50,258 bases of DNA from positions 1 to 50,258 of the forward strand of contig SCRR01000295.1 of the NCBI GenBank assembly GCA_004322085.1. The letters are read 5' to 3'. A program made the position numbers and the translations under genes. The notes under the pieces are model-generated. The model saw only the letters and a list, made by a program, of their open reading frames with translations, did not search any database and was not told the origin of the DNA. The first letter of the stretch is position 1. Every line of letters begins with the position of its first letter. This document shows, piece by piece, positions 8,462 through 16,571 of this stretch. Origin of the DNA: Burkholderiaceae bacterium (GTDB lineage: Bacteria; Pseudomonadota; Gammaproteobacteria; Burkholderiales; Burkholderiaceae_C).

Positions 8462-8824
8462 ATGAGCACAGCGTGGAAACAAATTTCGGCGGGGGCTGCA
8501 ACGACCTTGCTCCTGCTGATGGGAACAACCGCCCGGGCGGCGCAAAATCCGTCTTCGGTCGCCTGCGACCACGCGTGGGCGACTTACAACGACTTCAAGT
8601 CGCGCACGGCGATGGCGCCGTCAAAATACCCGCTCACGATCCAGGGCGCTGCGGTGCGGGCAGCCTGCGGCAAAAGTGCGTTGCCGGCGCCCGCCAACGC
8701 CGACCAACCGCCCAGACACCACATTCGCCGGATTCACAAGCCGCACAAGTTTCATGTGCTCCCTGCCGAGCCGCCGGGCAAACCAGCGCCTGGCCGGCCT
8801 GACGTCGATCAGGGCAAGAAATAG
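8462..8824 (+). CDS. Small exported hypothetical protein
   Basis: A 120 aa protein from ATG 8462 (GAGGG seven bases upstream); the frame is open further upstream but without signal-peptide character. Residues 1-27 form a Sec signal peptide (MSTAWKQ, hydrophobic core, cleavage near ARA). The mature part begins with a short region with two cysteines (VACDH and AACGK), which could form a disulfide, and ends in a Pro/His/Lys-rich low-complexity tail. Family not recognised. Confidence 0.55.
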   Translation: MSTAWKQISAGAATTLLLLMGTTARAAQNPSSVACDHAWATYNDFKSRTAMAPSKYPLTIQGAAVRAACGKSALPAPANADQPPRHHIRRIHKPHKFHVLPAEPPGKPAPGRPDVDQGKK

Positions 8825-8843
8825 CGCCGCAAGGACGCCTGCC

Positions 8844-9512
8844 TCAAGGCGTGGCATTCTGCACGAGGTCGATGCGCCGGCGCAGGCGCGCGGCCTCGGC
8901 GCCGTCGCCGCCCTGCTCGGCCGCACGCGCCTGCACCGTCAACCACGCCAGCAGCGGGCGCCGCCAACCCTGGGCGGAGGCGGTCTGTACCGCTAAGGCC
9001 ATGACTGCGGGACCCGCCTGGCCGCGCTCAAACACCACGCCGGCTGCCACCAATTGTGAGAGCGGGTCGGAGATGCGGCCCAGGGCCACGACGTCGGGTT
9101 TGCCTGCGACGACTTGCTGCGGCGCAGGCAGCAAGGCCACGTCTTGCGCTCGCACGCGCGCGCTCAGGTAGTCGGCATAGGCACGCTCGGCGGCAGGCGC
9201 GTCCTCTCGCAGCTTTTCAAACCTGGCGCAGGGTTCGAAGACCAGGCTGGCGACACGAGCGGCGCAGCGCAGCAGTTCGGCTCTGGCCACCAGGTCAGGG
9301 CGGCCGGTGCTGGCAATCTCGCTGCGCGCCTTCGCAAACTCGAGCACTTCGCCGCGCGCGTCACCCGACAGGTAGGCCACGATGGCGCGCTGCATCGAAT
9401 CGTGCGCGTTCATCTGCCAATCTGGTGTCTTGGGGCCGCCCGCGCAGGCGCCCAGCAACAGCGCGGCCAGTGCAATCAGCGCCCAGCCACCCACCAGTAA
9501 AGACCTCTTCAT
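8844..9512 (-). CDS. Putative lipoprotein linked to the MCE gene
   Basis: A 222 aa protein with a lipoprotein signal (hydrophobic N-terminus and lipobox LLGAC, Cys about residue 23). The rest is Ala-rich and helical, possibly TPR-like, with three further cysteines. Its ATG overlaps the stop of the MCE-protein gene by 4 bp (9509-9512), which shows translational coupling and suggests an envelope component of the same lipid-transport system. It does not clearly match the usual ABC-transport auxiliary lipoprotein (PqiC/YmbA type), so its role is inferred from position. Confidence 0.7.
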   Translation of the reverse strand: MKRSLLVGGWALIALAALLLGACAGGPKTPDWQMNAHDSMQRAIVAYLSGDARGEVLEFAKARSEIASTGRPDLVARAELLRCAARVASLVFEPCARFEKLREDAPAAERAYADYLSARVRAQDVALLPAPQQVVAGKPDVVALGRISDPLSQLVAAGVVFERGQAGPAVMALAVQTASAQGWRRPLLAWLTVQARAAEQGGDGAEAARLRRRIDLVQNATP

Positions 9513-10492
9513 GGCAGTTTCAACTCAGTATCGCGGGCGAACGGCCACTTGCGATTGATCTCGTTGACCAGACCCTCCACCTTGCGCAGGTTGGCCTCGA
9601 CCTCGGCGCGCAGGGGGCCCAGGTCGGTCGTGGCCTCGCGCGCATTGGCGCCCACGGCCTGCGCCTCGACCAGCACGGCGTCCACCTTCTTCAGGCTGCT
9701 GCGGGCCTCGCCCAGCATGGCATTGAGTTGCACGATGGTGGCGCGCGTCTCGGGCATCACCCCGTTCTCGCCAAACACCTGGGTGTCGGCCTTGGCCGCC
9801 ATGCCATCCAAGCGGGTCAGCAGAACATTCGTGTGGTCCAGCGCCGCCAGCAGTTTTTGAGTGTTGGCCTCGCTGCCCAGCAGAACACCCAGCGCCCCGC
9901 CCGGACCGTTGAGCTTGTCGGTCAGGGCCTGCACGCCGGCAAGACTGGAGCCCAGCGGCGCGTCCTTCGCGGTGAGGGCGCTCAGGTTATCGAGCACTTC
10001 TCTTGCTGACGCCACAAGGCGTGGAATTTCCGCATTGGTGTCACCACGCAGCACCGTGCGCTCCGCGCCATCGGGCAATGGTGGGTCGGTCAGCACGCCG
10101 CTATAGGCGCGGATGTTGGTGGTGCCCACCAGTCCGCGCACCAGCGTGAACACGCTCGATTGGCGCAGCCAATGGGCATCTTTGCGCGGTACATCGATGA
10201 GAATACGTGCATTGCCGTCGTCGGCCAGCTCAATGCGGCGCACGCGCCCAATAGGAAAGCCCGAGAACGTGAGGTCCATCCCCACCACCACCCCCTCGGA
10301 GTCGTCGGCCACCAGCACGAGCCGCTGCGTCGGTTCGAACACCCCGCGCGCATACAGCACATAGGCCGCCGAGCCGAGCACGAGCGCCAGCATGAACAAC
10401 AGCAGCAGCGTCGCCTTGAGTTCCAGGTGTGCCACCGCAGGGGGCGGCGCACTGGCGGGCAACGGCGGGCGGGGCTCTGGTGGTTCGCTCAT
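9509..10492 (-). CDS. MCE (MlaD-like) domain protein
   Basis: A 327 aa protein with a Pro-rich cytosolic N-terminus, one transmembrane helix (about 26-49), a single MCE domain (about 55-135; GMDLTFSGFPIGRVRRIEL is the characteristic core) and a long helical tail (about 150-327). Single-MCE proteins of this kind form periplasmic hexamers attached to an inner-membrane ABC transporter and carry phospholipids between membranes. It lies 22 bp after the MlaE-like permease gene and is coupled to a lipoprotein gene. It is probably paralogous to the canonical Mla system. Confidence 0.9.
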   Translation of the reverse strand: MSEPPEPRPPLPASAPPPAVAHLELKATLLLLFMLALVLGSAAYVLYARGVFEPTQRLVLVADDSEGVVVGMDLTFSGFPIGRVRRIELADDGNARILIDVPRKDAHWLRQSSVFTLVRGLVGTTNIRAYSGVLTDPPLPDGAERTVLRGDTNAEIPRLVASAREVLDNLSALTAKDAPLGSSLAGVQALTDKLNGPGGALGVLLGSEANTQKLLAALDHTNVLLTRLDGMAAKADTQVFGENGVMPETRATIVQLNAMLGEARSSLKKVDAVLVEAQAVGANAREATTDLGPLRAEVEANLRKVEGLVNEINRKWPFARDTELKLP

Positions 10493-10514
10493 GAGTGGGC
10501 CGAAGAAGTTGGTG

Positions 10515-11327
10515 TCAATAGTAGTTGCCCACGAGCGAAGCGACTTCGATCAGCAGGATCACCGCAAACATGCGCACCAGGCCGCGCAGCTCGGCACTCG
10601 TGCGTGAGCCGGTGCCGGCCTTGTCATACAGTCCCGAGGCCATGGGAATCACGGACACCGCCAGGCTGAAGAACAGCGTTTTCAGCACGAAGATCAGCGA
10701 CACCGCCGGGCCGAATACCTGGCCGAACATGCGCGTATAGCCCGGCAGACCCGACACGACAAAGCCGTACACCGCCAGATACGCCACTGCAAGCGCCACC
10801 ACGCAGCTCAGCGCCGCCAGTGTGATGGTCGAGAACATCCCCGCGACGACACGCGGCAGCACCTCATGGCGGATCGGATCCATCCCTTCGCTTTGCAGTG
10901 CTTGCAGCTCGCCGGTCCGACGCATCTGCGAGAGTTCGGCCCCATTCGGGATGGTGCAGCGCAGCGCCACGAACAGCGCCGCCGTGAGGGGAATGAGCTC
11001 CAGCACCAGAACCCGGATCACCAGCTGCAGCGCATATTGCGACAGGCCATAGCTCAGGGCCGTGACCACCACGATGCGCGTCAACACCAGGGTGATCAGC
11101 GCGCACAGCACCGTGAACCCTGCCAGGATGGGCGCGGTATCGAGGTAAATGTGACGGGCCAGCGCGAGGCGGTTGTCGCGACGGTAGCTCGACGGCGAAA
11201 GCATCAACACCAGCAGCACAGCACCAAAATGCACGACGTGCCACCAGCCCGCCAGCCACCGCAACGCTGCCCCGCCCAATTCTGCCGGTGCGCGTTGCCA
11301 AGAGAGCATTGAAACGATTGGCGCCAT
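10515..11327 (-). CDS. MlaE-family ABC transporter permease
   Basis: A 270 aa integral membrane protein from ATG 11327; ATG 11309 and an upstream TTG are alternatives. It has about five or six hydrophobic helices and the MlaE core: LELIPLTAALFVALRCTIPNGAEL followed by the LQSEGMDP coupling helix that contacts the ATPase. It would form the permease of a phospholipid ABC transporter with the MCE protein encoded downstream. Normally an MlaF-type ATPase gene sits in such clusters, but there is no room for one here and none elsewhere in the window. Confidence 0.88.
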   Translation of the reverse strand: MAPIVSMLSWQRAPAELGGAALRWLAGWWHVVHFGAVLLVLMLSPSSYRRDNRLALARHIYLDTAPILAGFTVLCALITLVLTRIVVVTALSYGLSQYALQLVIRVLVLELIPLTAALFVALRCTIPNGAELSQMRRTGELQALQSEGMDPIRHEVLPRVVAGMFSTITLAALSCVVALAVAYLAVYGFVVSGLPGYTRMFGQVFGPAVSLIFVLKTLFFSLAVSVIPMASGLYDKAGTGSRTSAELRGLVRMFAVILLIEVASLVGNYY

Positions 11328-11438
11328 CGCGGCATGATAGCCCGGACACTCAGGCAAGCGCGAGGCGCTCCGGTGGCACTGCGCCGGATGGTGTAGCGGC
11401 TACGGTGCTATATCAACACCGCAGCACGATCTCACCCA

Positions 11439-11879
11439 TTATTTTCCCGCGCAGGCCTTGCCGTGGCTGGGATGATCGCCTTGGGCCTTGGCATCGGCCT
11501 CGCTCATGTACTCACCCGCCTTGGTTTTGCCGTAGTACTTGTCGCCTTCGCAATGGTAGGTCTTGGAGCTGGTATTGACCCAGACCTTGCCAGCACCGCC
11601 ACCAGGCGCGGCAGCGGCGGGCATGGCGGCAGTCTTGGACGAAGCCTTGTGGGTCGCGGCAGCAGGTGCGGCGGCAGCAGCGCCAGTGGCACCCGCAGCG
11701 GCGGTGTCCCACGACTTGACACCCTTGTGGCCCTTGCAGGCGCCCTTTTTCACGCCTGTGTAGGAGGTCCCATCCTTGCACGTGGCGGTGGCGCTGGCTC
11801 CAGCGGCGGGTGCCTGCGCAAAGGAGGTCGCACCGAACAACGCGAACAGCGCGGCCAGGATCAGTGATTTCGTTTGCAT
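11439..11879 (-). CDS. Exported Ala-rich protein, DUF3761-like
   Basis: A 146 aa protein with a clear Sec signal peptide (cleavage near SFA-QA, residue 21). After it comes ATCKDGTSYTGVKKGACKGH, resembling the small DUF3761 domain, then an Ala/Pro/Thr linker (about 60-95), then a second small segment with KTYHCEGDKYYGKTKAGEYM and two cysteines. Short proteins with this layout are common in Burkholderiales and are presumed periplasmic; function unknown. The gene stands alone, preceded by a hairpin that probably ends the upstream yeaQ-like transcript. Confidence 0.75.
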   Translation of the reverse strand: MQTKSLILAALFALFGATSFAQAPAAGASATATCKDGTSYTGVKKGACKGHKGVKSWDTAAAGATGAAAAAPAAATHKASSKTAAMPAAAAPGGGAGKVWVNTSSKTYHCEGDKYYGKTKAGEYMSEADAKAQGDHPSHGKACAGK

Positions 11880-11914
11880 GGAATTTCCTTATGAGAGTAG
11901 TGAAGTTGCAGGTC

Positions 11915-11937
11915 AAAAACCCCCGGGGGGTCCGGGC
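11915..11937 (-). terminator. Probable rho-independent terminator of the YeaQ-like gene
   Basis: Read on the minus strand, CCCGG / ACCCC / CCGGG is followed by GGTTTTT, 18 bp after the stop of the YeaQ-like gene (11955). Short stem but a T-tract is present. Confidence 0.45.
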
Positions 11938-11954
11938 GAGAGTGACTCCGTTGG

Positions 11955-12206
11955 CTACTGAACGTAACGCCAGACGATCAGCAGGATGACCGCACCGATC
12001 ACCGACATGATGATGCCGGCTGGATGAAACATCTGACCTTCGACCGGCTTGCTGAAGAGCCGTGCGATGAAGCCCCCAATATACGAGCCCACGATGCCGA
12101 CCACACCCGTCATGAGGAAGCCCATGTGGTCGGCTCCGGGGGTCACCATTCGGGCAAGCAGCCCGACCACAATGCCGATGATAAACATCCAGATGAGATG
12201 GAACAT
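11955..12206 (-). CDS. YeaQ/YmgE (GlsB) family small membrane protein
   Basis: An 83 aa protein with three transmembrane helices, started at ATG 12206 because AAAGGAAG lies just upstream. The family pattern is clear: IGIVVGLLARMVTPG, then GFLMTGVVGIVGSYIGGFIARLF, then a final hydrophobic helix. These inner-membrane proteins are often called transglycosylase-associated or stress-response proteins; no reaction is established. Confidence 0.88.
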   Translation of the reverse strand: MFHLIWMFIIGIVVGLLARMVTPGADHMGFLMTGVVGIVGSYIGGFIARLFSKPVEGQMFHPAGIIMSVIGAVILLIVWRYVQ

Positions 12207-12327
12207 ATGCTTCCTTTGATTTTGGTGAATTTTGAGCGCAAAAGCGCCGCCCAGTGTCATCGTTTTCGGGCTTTAGCGCAACTTGATGCGCAATGGCCAG
12301 TGACGCTCGCGCGTCAGCAGGGGTCAG

Positions 12328-13089
12328 TCAGATGGAGACGACGAGATTGGGGTTGAATCGCGCATTCTCGCCAATGTCGTTGCGAAAATAGCCGCGCGGA
12401 TTGCACAGCACGCGTGTTTCCCCGACCATGTAGTCGTAGCTGTCGTGCAGATGGCCGTGGATCCATAGCGGGGCCTTCCAGCGGCGCAGTTGGGGCTCGA
12501 TGTCGGAGACAAAACAGGCGTTCAGCGGTGAGCCCTCATATTTGGGGTTGATGCTGCCAGTGGAAGGTGCGTGATGCGACACCACGACGGTCGTTCCGTC
12601 AAACGGCTCGGCAAACTTTTTGTCCAGCCACGCCACCGATTCATCGAACACCTGGCGCGACCGCTCGGGAGTAAATAGCGCGTCGCGATCGTCGTCGAGC
12701 CGGACCCGGCTGAAGTCGCGGATCAGCTGGCTTGCGGTCGCCATCGATGCTGCGCGCTCGGCTTCGGTGGCCATCAATCGGAAATCCGTCCAAAGCGTAC
12801 AGCCGAGAAAGCGCACGCCTCCCAGTCGAAGCTCGTCGCGCTCCAGCACATGCACCCGAGTGCCACGTGCGAGTTCCCGCAGTTTGGCCAGCGTGCCCGA
12901 GAGGCTGCCGCCGTAATACTCGTGGTTTCCGGGAACGTAAATCACCGGCACGGTGAACTGCGTGGCCCATGCCATGGCCTGCTGCGGCCTGGCCACGTCG
13001 CCCGCCAGAATCACCACGTCACAGTCAACCTGGGGCACGGCCATGCCGGCGACCGTCAGGTGCAGGTCGGAAAGAATTGCAAGTCGCAT
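12328..13089 (-). CDS. Calcineurin-like metallophosphoesterase
   Basis: A 253 aa protein with all metal-binding blocks in order: SDLHL (Asp8/His10), LAGDVA (Asp), PGNHEYY (Asn-His), VVSHHAPS, and IHGHLHDSYDY near the C-terminus. It is probably a cytoplasmic single-domain phosphoesterase using two divalent metals; the substrate (nucleotide, phosphodiester or protein) cannot be inferred. GAGGC before the ATG at 13089 supports the start. It is monocistronic. Confidence 0.88.
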   Translation of the reverse strand: MRLAILSDLHLTVAGMAVPQVDCDVVILAGDVARPQQAMAWATQFTVPVIYVPGNHEYYGGSLSGTLAKLRELARGTRVHVLERDELRLGGVRFLGCTLWTDFRLMATEAERAASMATASQLIRDFSRVRLDDDRDALFTPERSRQVFDESVAWLDKKFAEPFDGTTVVVSHHAPSTGSINPKYEGSPLNACFVSDIEPQLRRWKAPLWIHGHLHDSYDYMVGETRVLCNPRGYFRNDIGENARFNPNLVVSI

Positions 13090-13149
13090 GGTTGCCTCGA
13101 AGTAAACACTTGGTAGCTCATGTTACCGATGCGCGGACGGGTCAGGCTG

Positions 13150-13350
13150 CAGGTCGTCATTTAGCACCGCCAGCAGTGCTGCATTGAAGGCTTGGGGGAC
13201 GCTCGAACTGCACCCAATGCCCTGCATCCTCAATCAGATGCAACCCATTGAAACCAGCCCGCCTTTGCCGCAAGGCGTCTCGACCCGGGTGGTCGACGCC
13301 AACAGTTGCCGGACTTCATCGAGGGGAGCCTCTGTGGCGGGCGTATTCAC
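13150..13350 (-). pseudogene. Remnant of an alpha/beta hydrolase gene (ends only, frameshifted)
   Basis: From GTG at 13350 the minus strand reads MNTPATEAPLDEVRQLLAS.. then ..TRVETPCGKG, like the N-terminus of an alpha/beta hydrolase. After a short junction, a second frame reads LHLIEDAGHWVQFERP (about 13200-13250), the catalytic-histidine strand typical of the C-terminus of such hydrolases. A third frame continues QAFNAALLAVLNDD. The nucleophile and cap regions are missing, and a stop interrupts the first frame. This is best read as a gene collapsed by a large internal deletion plus a frameshift. It fills most of the 275 bp between the phosphoesterase and arfB. Confidence 0.6.
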
Positions 13351-13364
13351 GAATTGACCCCGAT

Positions 13365-13760
13365 TTATTCGCTGACCTTGCCGCGCGAGGCCTTGATGCT
13401 GGAGCGCTGGCTCTTGCCTTCCAGCCGGCGCTGCTTCGAGCCGTAGGTGGGCTTGGTTGCGCGCCGCACCCGGGGCGGCAGCGCCACGCTGTTCACCAGT
13501 TCGTCGAGCCGGGCCAGCGCGTCCGCACGGTTCATCTCCTGGCTGCGGTGCTGCTGCGCCTTGAGCACCAGCACCCCCTCTTGCGTGATGCGGGTGTCGG
13601 ACAACGCGAGCAGGCGTGCCTTGACGTCCTCGGGCAATGAGGACGCGGCGATGTCGAAGCGTAAATGGACGGCGCTGGAGACCTTGTTGACGTTCTGGCC
13701 GCCCGCCCCCTGGGCGCGGATGGCCGTGATCTCGACTTCCGCGGGATTGACTTCAATCAC
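13365..13760 (-). CDS. arfB: Alternative ribosome-rescue factor ArfB (YaeJ)
   Basis: A 131 aa protein with a release-factor-like domain: the GGQ motif is at residues 20-22 (QGAGGQNVNKV), followed by SSAVHLRFD. The C-terminal tail is rich in Lys/Arg (KQRRLEGKSQRSSIKASRGK), as in ArfB, where it occupies the empty mRNA channel of stalled ribosomes. It hydrolyses peptidyl-tRNA on non-stop ribosomes. The start is GTG at 13760. It lies 23 bp downstream of aroQ on the same strand. Confidence 0.93.
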   Translation of the reverse strand: MIEVNPAEVEITAIRAQGAGGQNVNKVSSAVHLRFDIAASSLPEDVKARLLALSDTRITQEGVLVLKAQQHRSQEMNRADALARLDELVNSVALPPRVRRATKPTYGSKQRRLEGKSQRSSIKASRGKVSE

Positions 13761-13783
13761 GATGCAAACCTGCGCAGAAGCCG

Positions 13784-14227
13784 TCAGAGCCCGGCCAGTC
13801 CCGCAATCGCCAGCGCATAGCCCTGCACTCCGAACCCGGCCATCACAGCCTTGGCCGCCGGCGAGATGTAGGAGTGATGGCGGAACGCTTCCCGCGCGTG
13901 CACGTTGGAAATGTGCAGCTCGATCAGCGTCACGCCCGCGCCCTTGATGGCATCGTGCAGCGCAATGCTGGTGTGGGTGTAAGCGCCGGCGTTCAGCACC
14001 ACGCCCGCCAGCGTGCCCGCGGCCTGCGCGCGGCCGGCCTCGTGGATCCAGTCGATCAGCTCGCCTTCATGGTTGCTCTGGCGAAAGTCCAGCGTCAGGC
14101 CATGGCTGGCGCAGGCCTGGTCGCACAGCGCCTTGACATCGGCCAGGGTTTGCGAGCCATAGACGGCCGGTTCGCGCGTGCCCAGCAGGTTGAGGTTGGG
14201 GCCATTCAGGACGAGAGCGGTTTTCAT
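13784..14227 (-). CDS. aroQ: Type II 3-dehydroquinate dehydratase (housekeeping copy)
   Basis: A 147 aa enzyme with the complete type II active site: Arg18 and catalytic Tyr23 (GTREPAVYG), the [11 protein letters not shown] loop, Asn79 with GAYTHTS (His85), ELHISN (Glu103, His105), and the AREAFRHHS segment (Arg112, Arg116). It dehydrates 3-dehydroquinate to 3-dehydroshikimate in the shikimate pathway. The window also encodes chorismate synthase (not adjacent) and a second, divergent AroQ at 43853. Its intact residues make this copy the biosynthetic one. Confidence 0.95.
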   Translation of the reverse strand: MKTALVLNGPNLNLLGTREPAVYGSQTLADVKALCDQACASHGLTLDFRQSNHEGELIDWIHEAGRAQAAGTLAGVVLNAGAYTHTSIALHDAIKGAGVTLIELHISNVHAREAFRHHSYISPAAKAVMAGFGVQGYALAIAGLAGL

Positions 14228-14286
14228 AGGGTTTCCAGAAATTGAGAGACAGGCTTGGCAGATGCGGTTTCGATTCGCAGATAGGG

Positions 14287-14346
14287 ATTGCTATTATCTT
14301 AATAGCTATCGGCGTATATCACACAATGGTTACAGCCTGTTTTCAT
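14287..14346 (+). repeat. AT-rich dispersed repeat, copy A
   Basis: About 60 bp that begins ATTGCTATTATCTTAATAGC, where GCTATTA and TAATAGC form a perfect 7 bp hairpin, and ends TACAGCCTGTTTTCAT. It sits in the gap between the aldo/keto reductase stop and the aroQ start; the reductase stop codon (14343-14345) lies inside the repeat. About 40 of 60 positions match copy B in the P450 and about 39 of 60 match copy C without gaps (hand count). Confidence 0.7.
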
Positions 14347-15368
14347 ACATGCCCCAGCACCGGATGCGGCTCGTAGGCCGCTTCCAGCCGCTGGATTTCC
14401 GCGTCGGTCAGCGTCACGTCGACCGCTGCCAAAGCCTGATCGATCTGCCAGGTCTTGCTCGCGCCCACGATCGGCGCGGTCACGCCCTTGTGCATCAGCC
14501 AGGCGTAGGCCAGCGTGGCGTTGCTGATGCTTTTTTTGGCGGCGAGCTTGCCCAGGACTTCGACCACCTTGAAGTCGCTCTTGCGGTAGTAGTACTTCTG
14601 CGCGATGTCGTCGGTCTTGGCGCGGCTGGTCTCGCCCTGCGTCTTGTCGTCGACCTTGCGGTTGCCGGCCAGAAAACCGCGCGCCAGCGGACTCCACGGG
14701 ATCAGCGCCACGCCCTGGTCGCGGCACAGCGGAATCATCTCGCGCTCTTCCTCGCGGTAGGCCAGGTTGTAGTGATTCTGCATGCTCACGAAGCGCGTCC
14801 AGCCATGCTCCCTAGCGACCTGCTGCGCCTTGGCAAACTGCCAGGCCCACATGCTGCTGGCGCCGAGGTAGCGCACCTTGCCGGCCTTCACCACGTCGTG
14901 CAGGGCCTCCATGGTCTCCTCGATCGGCGTGTCCGCGTCCAGCCGGTGAATCTGGTACAGATCGATGTAGTCGCAGCCCAGACGCTGCAGGCTGGCGTCC
15001 ACCGCGTGGAAGATGCGCTTACGCCCGAGGCCATCCATATTGGGGCGGCGCACGGGTTGGGCCGCCGTGCTGTTGCCGCCCTTGAAGGCCATCTCCACCG
15101 GGTAGTACAGCTTGGTCGCCAGCACCACCTCTTCGCGCCGGCACAGCATCTTGAGGAACCGGCCCGTCAGCGCCTCGCTCTCACCGGCCGAATACATGTC
15201 AGCGGTATCGAAAAAATTGATGCCCGCGTCCACCGCGTGCTTGACCACGGGCAAGGCCGCCGCCTCGTCCAGCACCCAGGGCCGCCATTGCGGCGTGCCG
15301 TAGGTCATCATGCCCAGGCAGATGCGCGACACCTTGAGGCCGGTATTGCCAAAGCGGACGTATTGCAT
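14343..15368 (-). CDS. Aldo/keto reductase (YajO / Tas-like)
   Basis: A 341 aa NADPH-dependent aldo/keto reductase started at ATG 15368 with AAGGAGAG upstream. Motifs are the catalytic Asp/Tyr region FDTADMYSAGESE, Lys in VVLATKLYYP, His in LYQIHRLDADTPIEE, and the cofactor-binding C-terminus ending VGASKTWQIDQ. It belongs to the bacterial AKR group that reduces small aldehydes and ketones; the physiological substrate is unknown. It is 41 bp downstream of aroC on the same strand. The last codons and stop lie in the dispersed repeat copy A. Confidence 0.9.
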   Translation of the reverse strand: MQYVRFGNTGLKVSRICLGMMTYGTPQWRPWVLDEAAALPVVKHAVDAGINFFDTADMYSAGESEALTGRFLKMLCRREEVVLATKLYYPVEMAFKGGNSTAAQPVRRPNMDGLGRKRIFHAVDASLQRLGCDYIDLYQIHRLDADTPIEETMEALHDVVKAGKVRYLGASSMWAWQFAKAQQVAREHGWTRFVSMQNHYNLAYREEEREMIPLCRDQGVALIPWSPLARGFLAGNRKVDDKTQGETSRAKTDDIAQKYYYRKSDFKVVEVLGKLAAKKSISNATLAYAWLMHKGVTAPIVGASKTWQIDQALAAVDVTLTDAEIQRLEAAYEPHPVLGHV

Positions 15369-15409
15369 GCTCTCTCCTTGATGCGCTGGGCGGGTCTGCC
15401 CGCCACGGT

Positions 15410-16507
15410 TTACCGAAACGCCGCCGCTATGGGCGGTACCGGCAGCTGGACATCGGCGCACTGGGCGCGATGCCGCAACGCGTGTTCCATCACCACCAGG
15501 GCCAGCATGGCCTCGGCGATCGGCGTGGCGCGAATGCCGACACAGGGGTCGTGGCGTCCCTTCGTCACCACCTCGGCGGAGTGGCCCCTCATGTCGATCG
15601 ATTCGCGCGGCGACAGGATCGAGCTGGTGGGCTTGACCGCAATGCTCACCTCCAGGTCCTGCCCGGTGCTGATGCCGCCCAGCGTGCCACCCGAGTTGTT
15701 GGACTTGAAACCCTGCGGCGACAGCGAATCGCCGTGCGTGGTGCCGCGCTGCGTGACGCTGGCAAAACCGGCGCCAATCTCAACGCCCTTGACCGCATTG
15801 ATGCCCATCATGGCCCAGGCGATGTCAGCGTCCATCTTGTCGAACAGCGGTTCACCCAGGCCGACGGGCACGCCAGAGGCCGTGACGCGGATGCGCGCCC
15901 CGCACGAGTCGCCCGCCTTGCGCAGCATCTGCATGTACGTCTCGATGTGCGAGACATCGGCCAGCGGTGCGAAGAACGGGTTGTTCGGCACGTGCTCCCA
16001 CGACTCGAATGGAATTACAATCTCGCCGATCTGCGTCATGCAGCCGCGAAATACGCAGCCGTATTGCGCGGCCAGCCACTTTTTGGCGACCGCACCCGCC
16101 GCCACCATGGGCGCGGTCAGGCGCGCCGAGGCACGGCCGCCGCCGCGCGGGTCGCGAATGCCGTATTTCTGCCAGTAGGTGTAGTCGGCGTGGCCGGGGC
16201 GAAAGGTCTGCAGGATATTGCCGTAGTCCTTGCTGCGCTGATCGGTGTTCTTGATCAGCAGGCAGATCGGCGTGCCTGTCGTCTTGCCCTCGTACACGCC
16301 GGACAGGATTTCCACCGTATCGGGCTCGTTGCGCTGCGTCACGAACTTGGAGCTGCCGGGGCGGCGCCGGTCCAGATCGGGCTGGATGTCGGCCTCGGAC
16401 AGCGCCATGCCGGGCGGGCAGCCGTCGACCACACAGCCAATGGCGGGGCCGTGCGACTCGCCAAAGTTGGTGACGGCGAAGAGTGTTCCAAACGTGTTGC
16501 CGCTCAT
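15410..16507 (-). CDS. aroC: Chorismate synthase
   Basis: A 365 aa enzyme starting [20 protein letters not shown], the standard N-terminus; an upstream ATG at 16522 is less likely. Conserved blocks include [37 protein letters not shown], and the flavin/phosphate region [17 protein letters not shown]. It converts 5-enolpyruvylshikimate 3-phosphate to chorismate with reduced FMN. It is divergent from the MFS gene at 16572. Confidence 0.96.
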   Translation of the reverse strand: MSGNTFGTLFAVTNFGESHGPAIGCVVDGCPPGMALSEADIQPDLDRRRPGSSKFVTQRNEPDTVEILSGVYEGKTTGTPICLLIKNTDQRSKDYGNILQTFRPGHADYTYWQKYGIRDPRGGGRASARLTAPMVAAGAVAKKWLAAQYGCVFRGCMTQIGEIVIPFESWEHVPNNPFFAPLADVSHIETYMQMLRKAGDSCGARIRVTASGVPVGLGEPLFDKMDADIAWAMMGINAVKGVEIGAGFASVTQRGTTHGDSLSPQGFKSNNSGGTLGGISTGQDLEVSIAVKPTSSILSPRESIDMRGHSAEVVTKGRHDPCVGIRATPIAEAMLALVVMEHALRHRAQCADVQLPVPPIAAAFR

Positions 16508-16571
16508 GCACGGAATTATCACCGAGGCCGGGCACGCCTGCCGCTGGGCCGGCTGTCCCTAGAATCCCCGC

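Noticed and set aside
14178-16178. A 666-codon open frame on the plus strand
   Set aside because: It is antisense to the aldo/keto reductase and aroC genes; composition is the mirror of GC3-biased coding and no protein family is recognisable.
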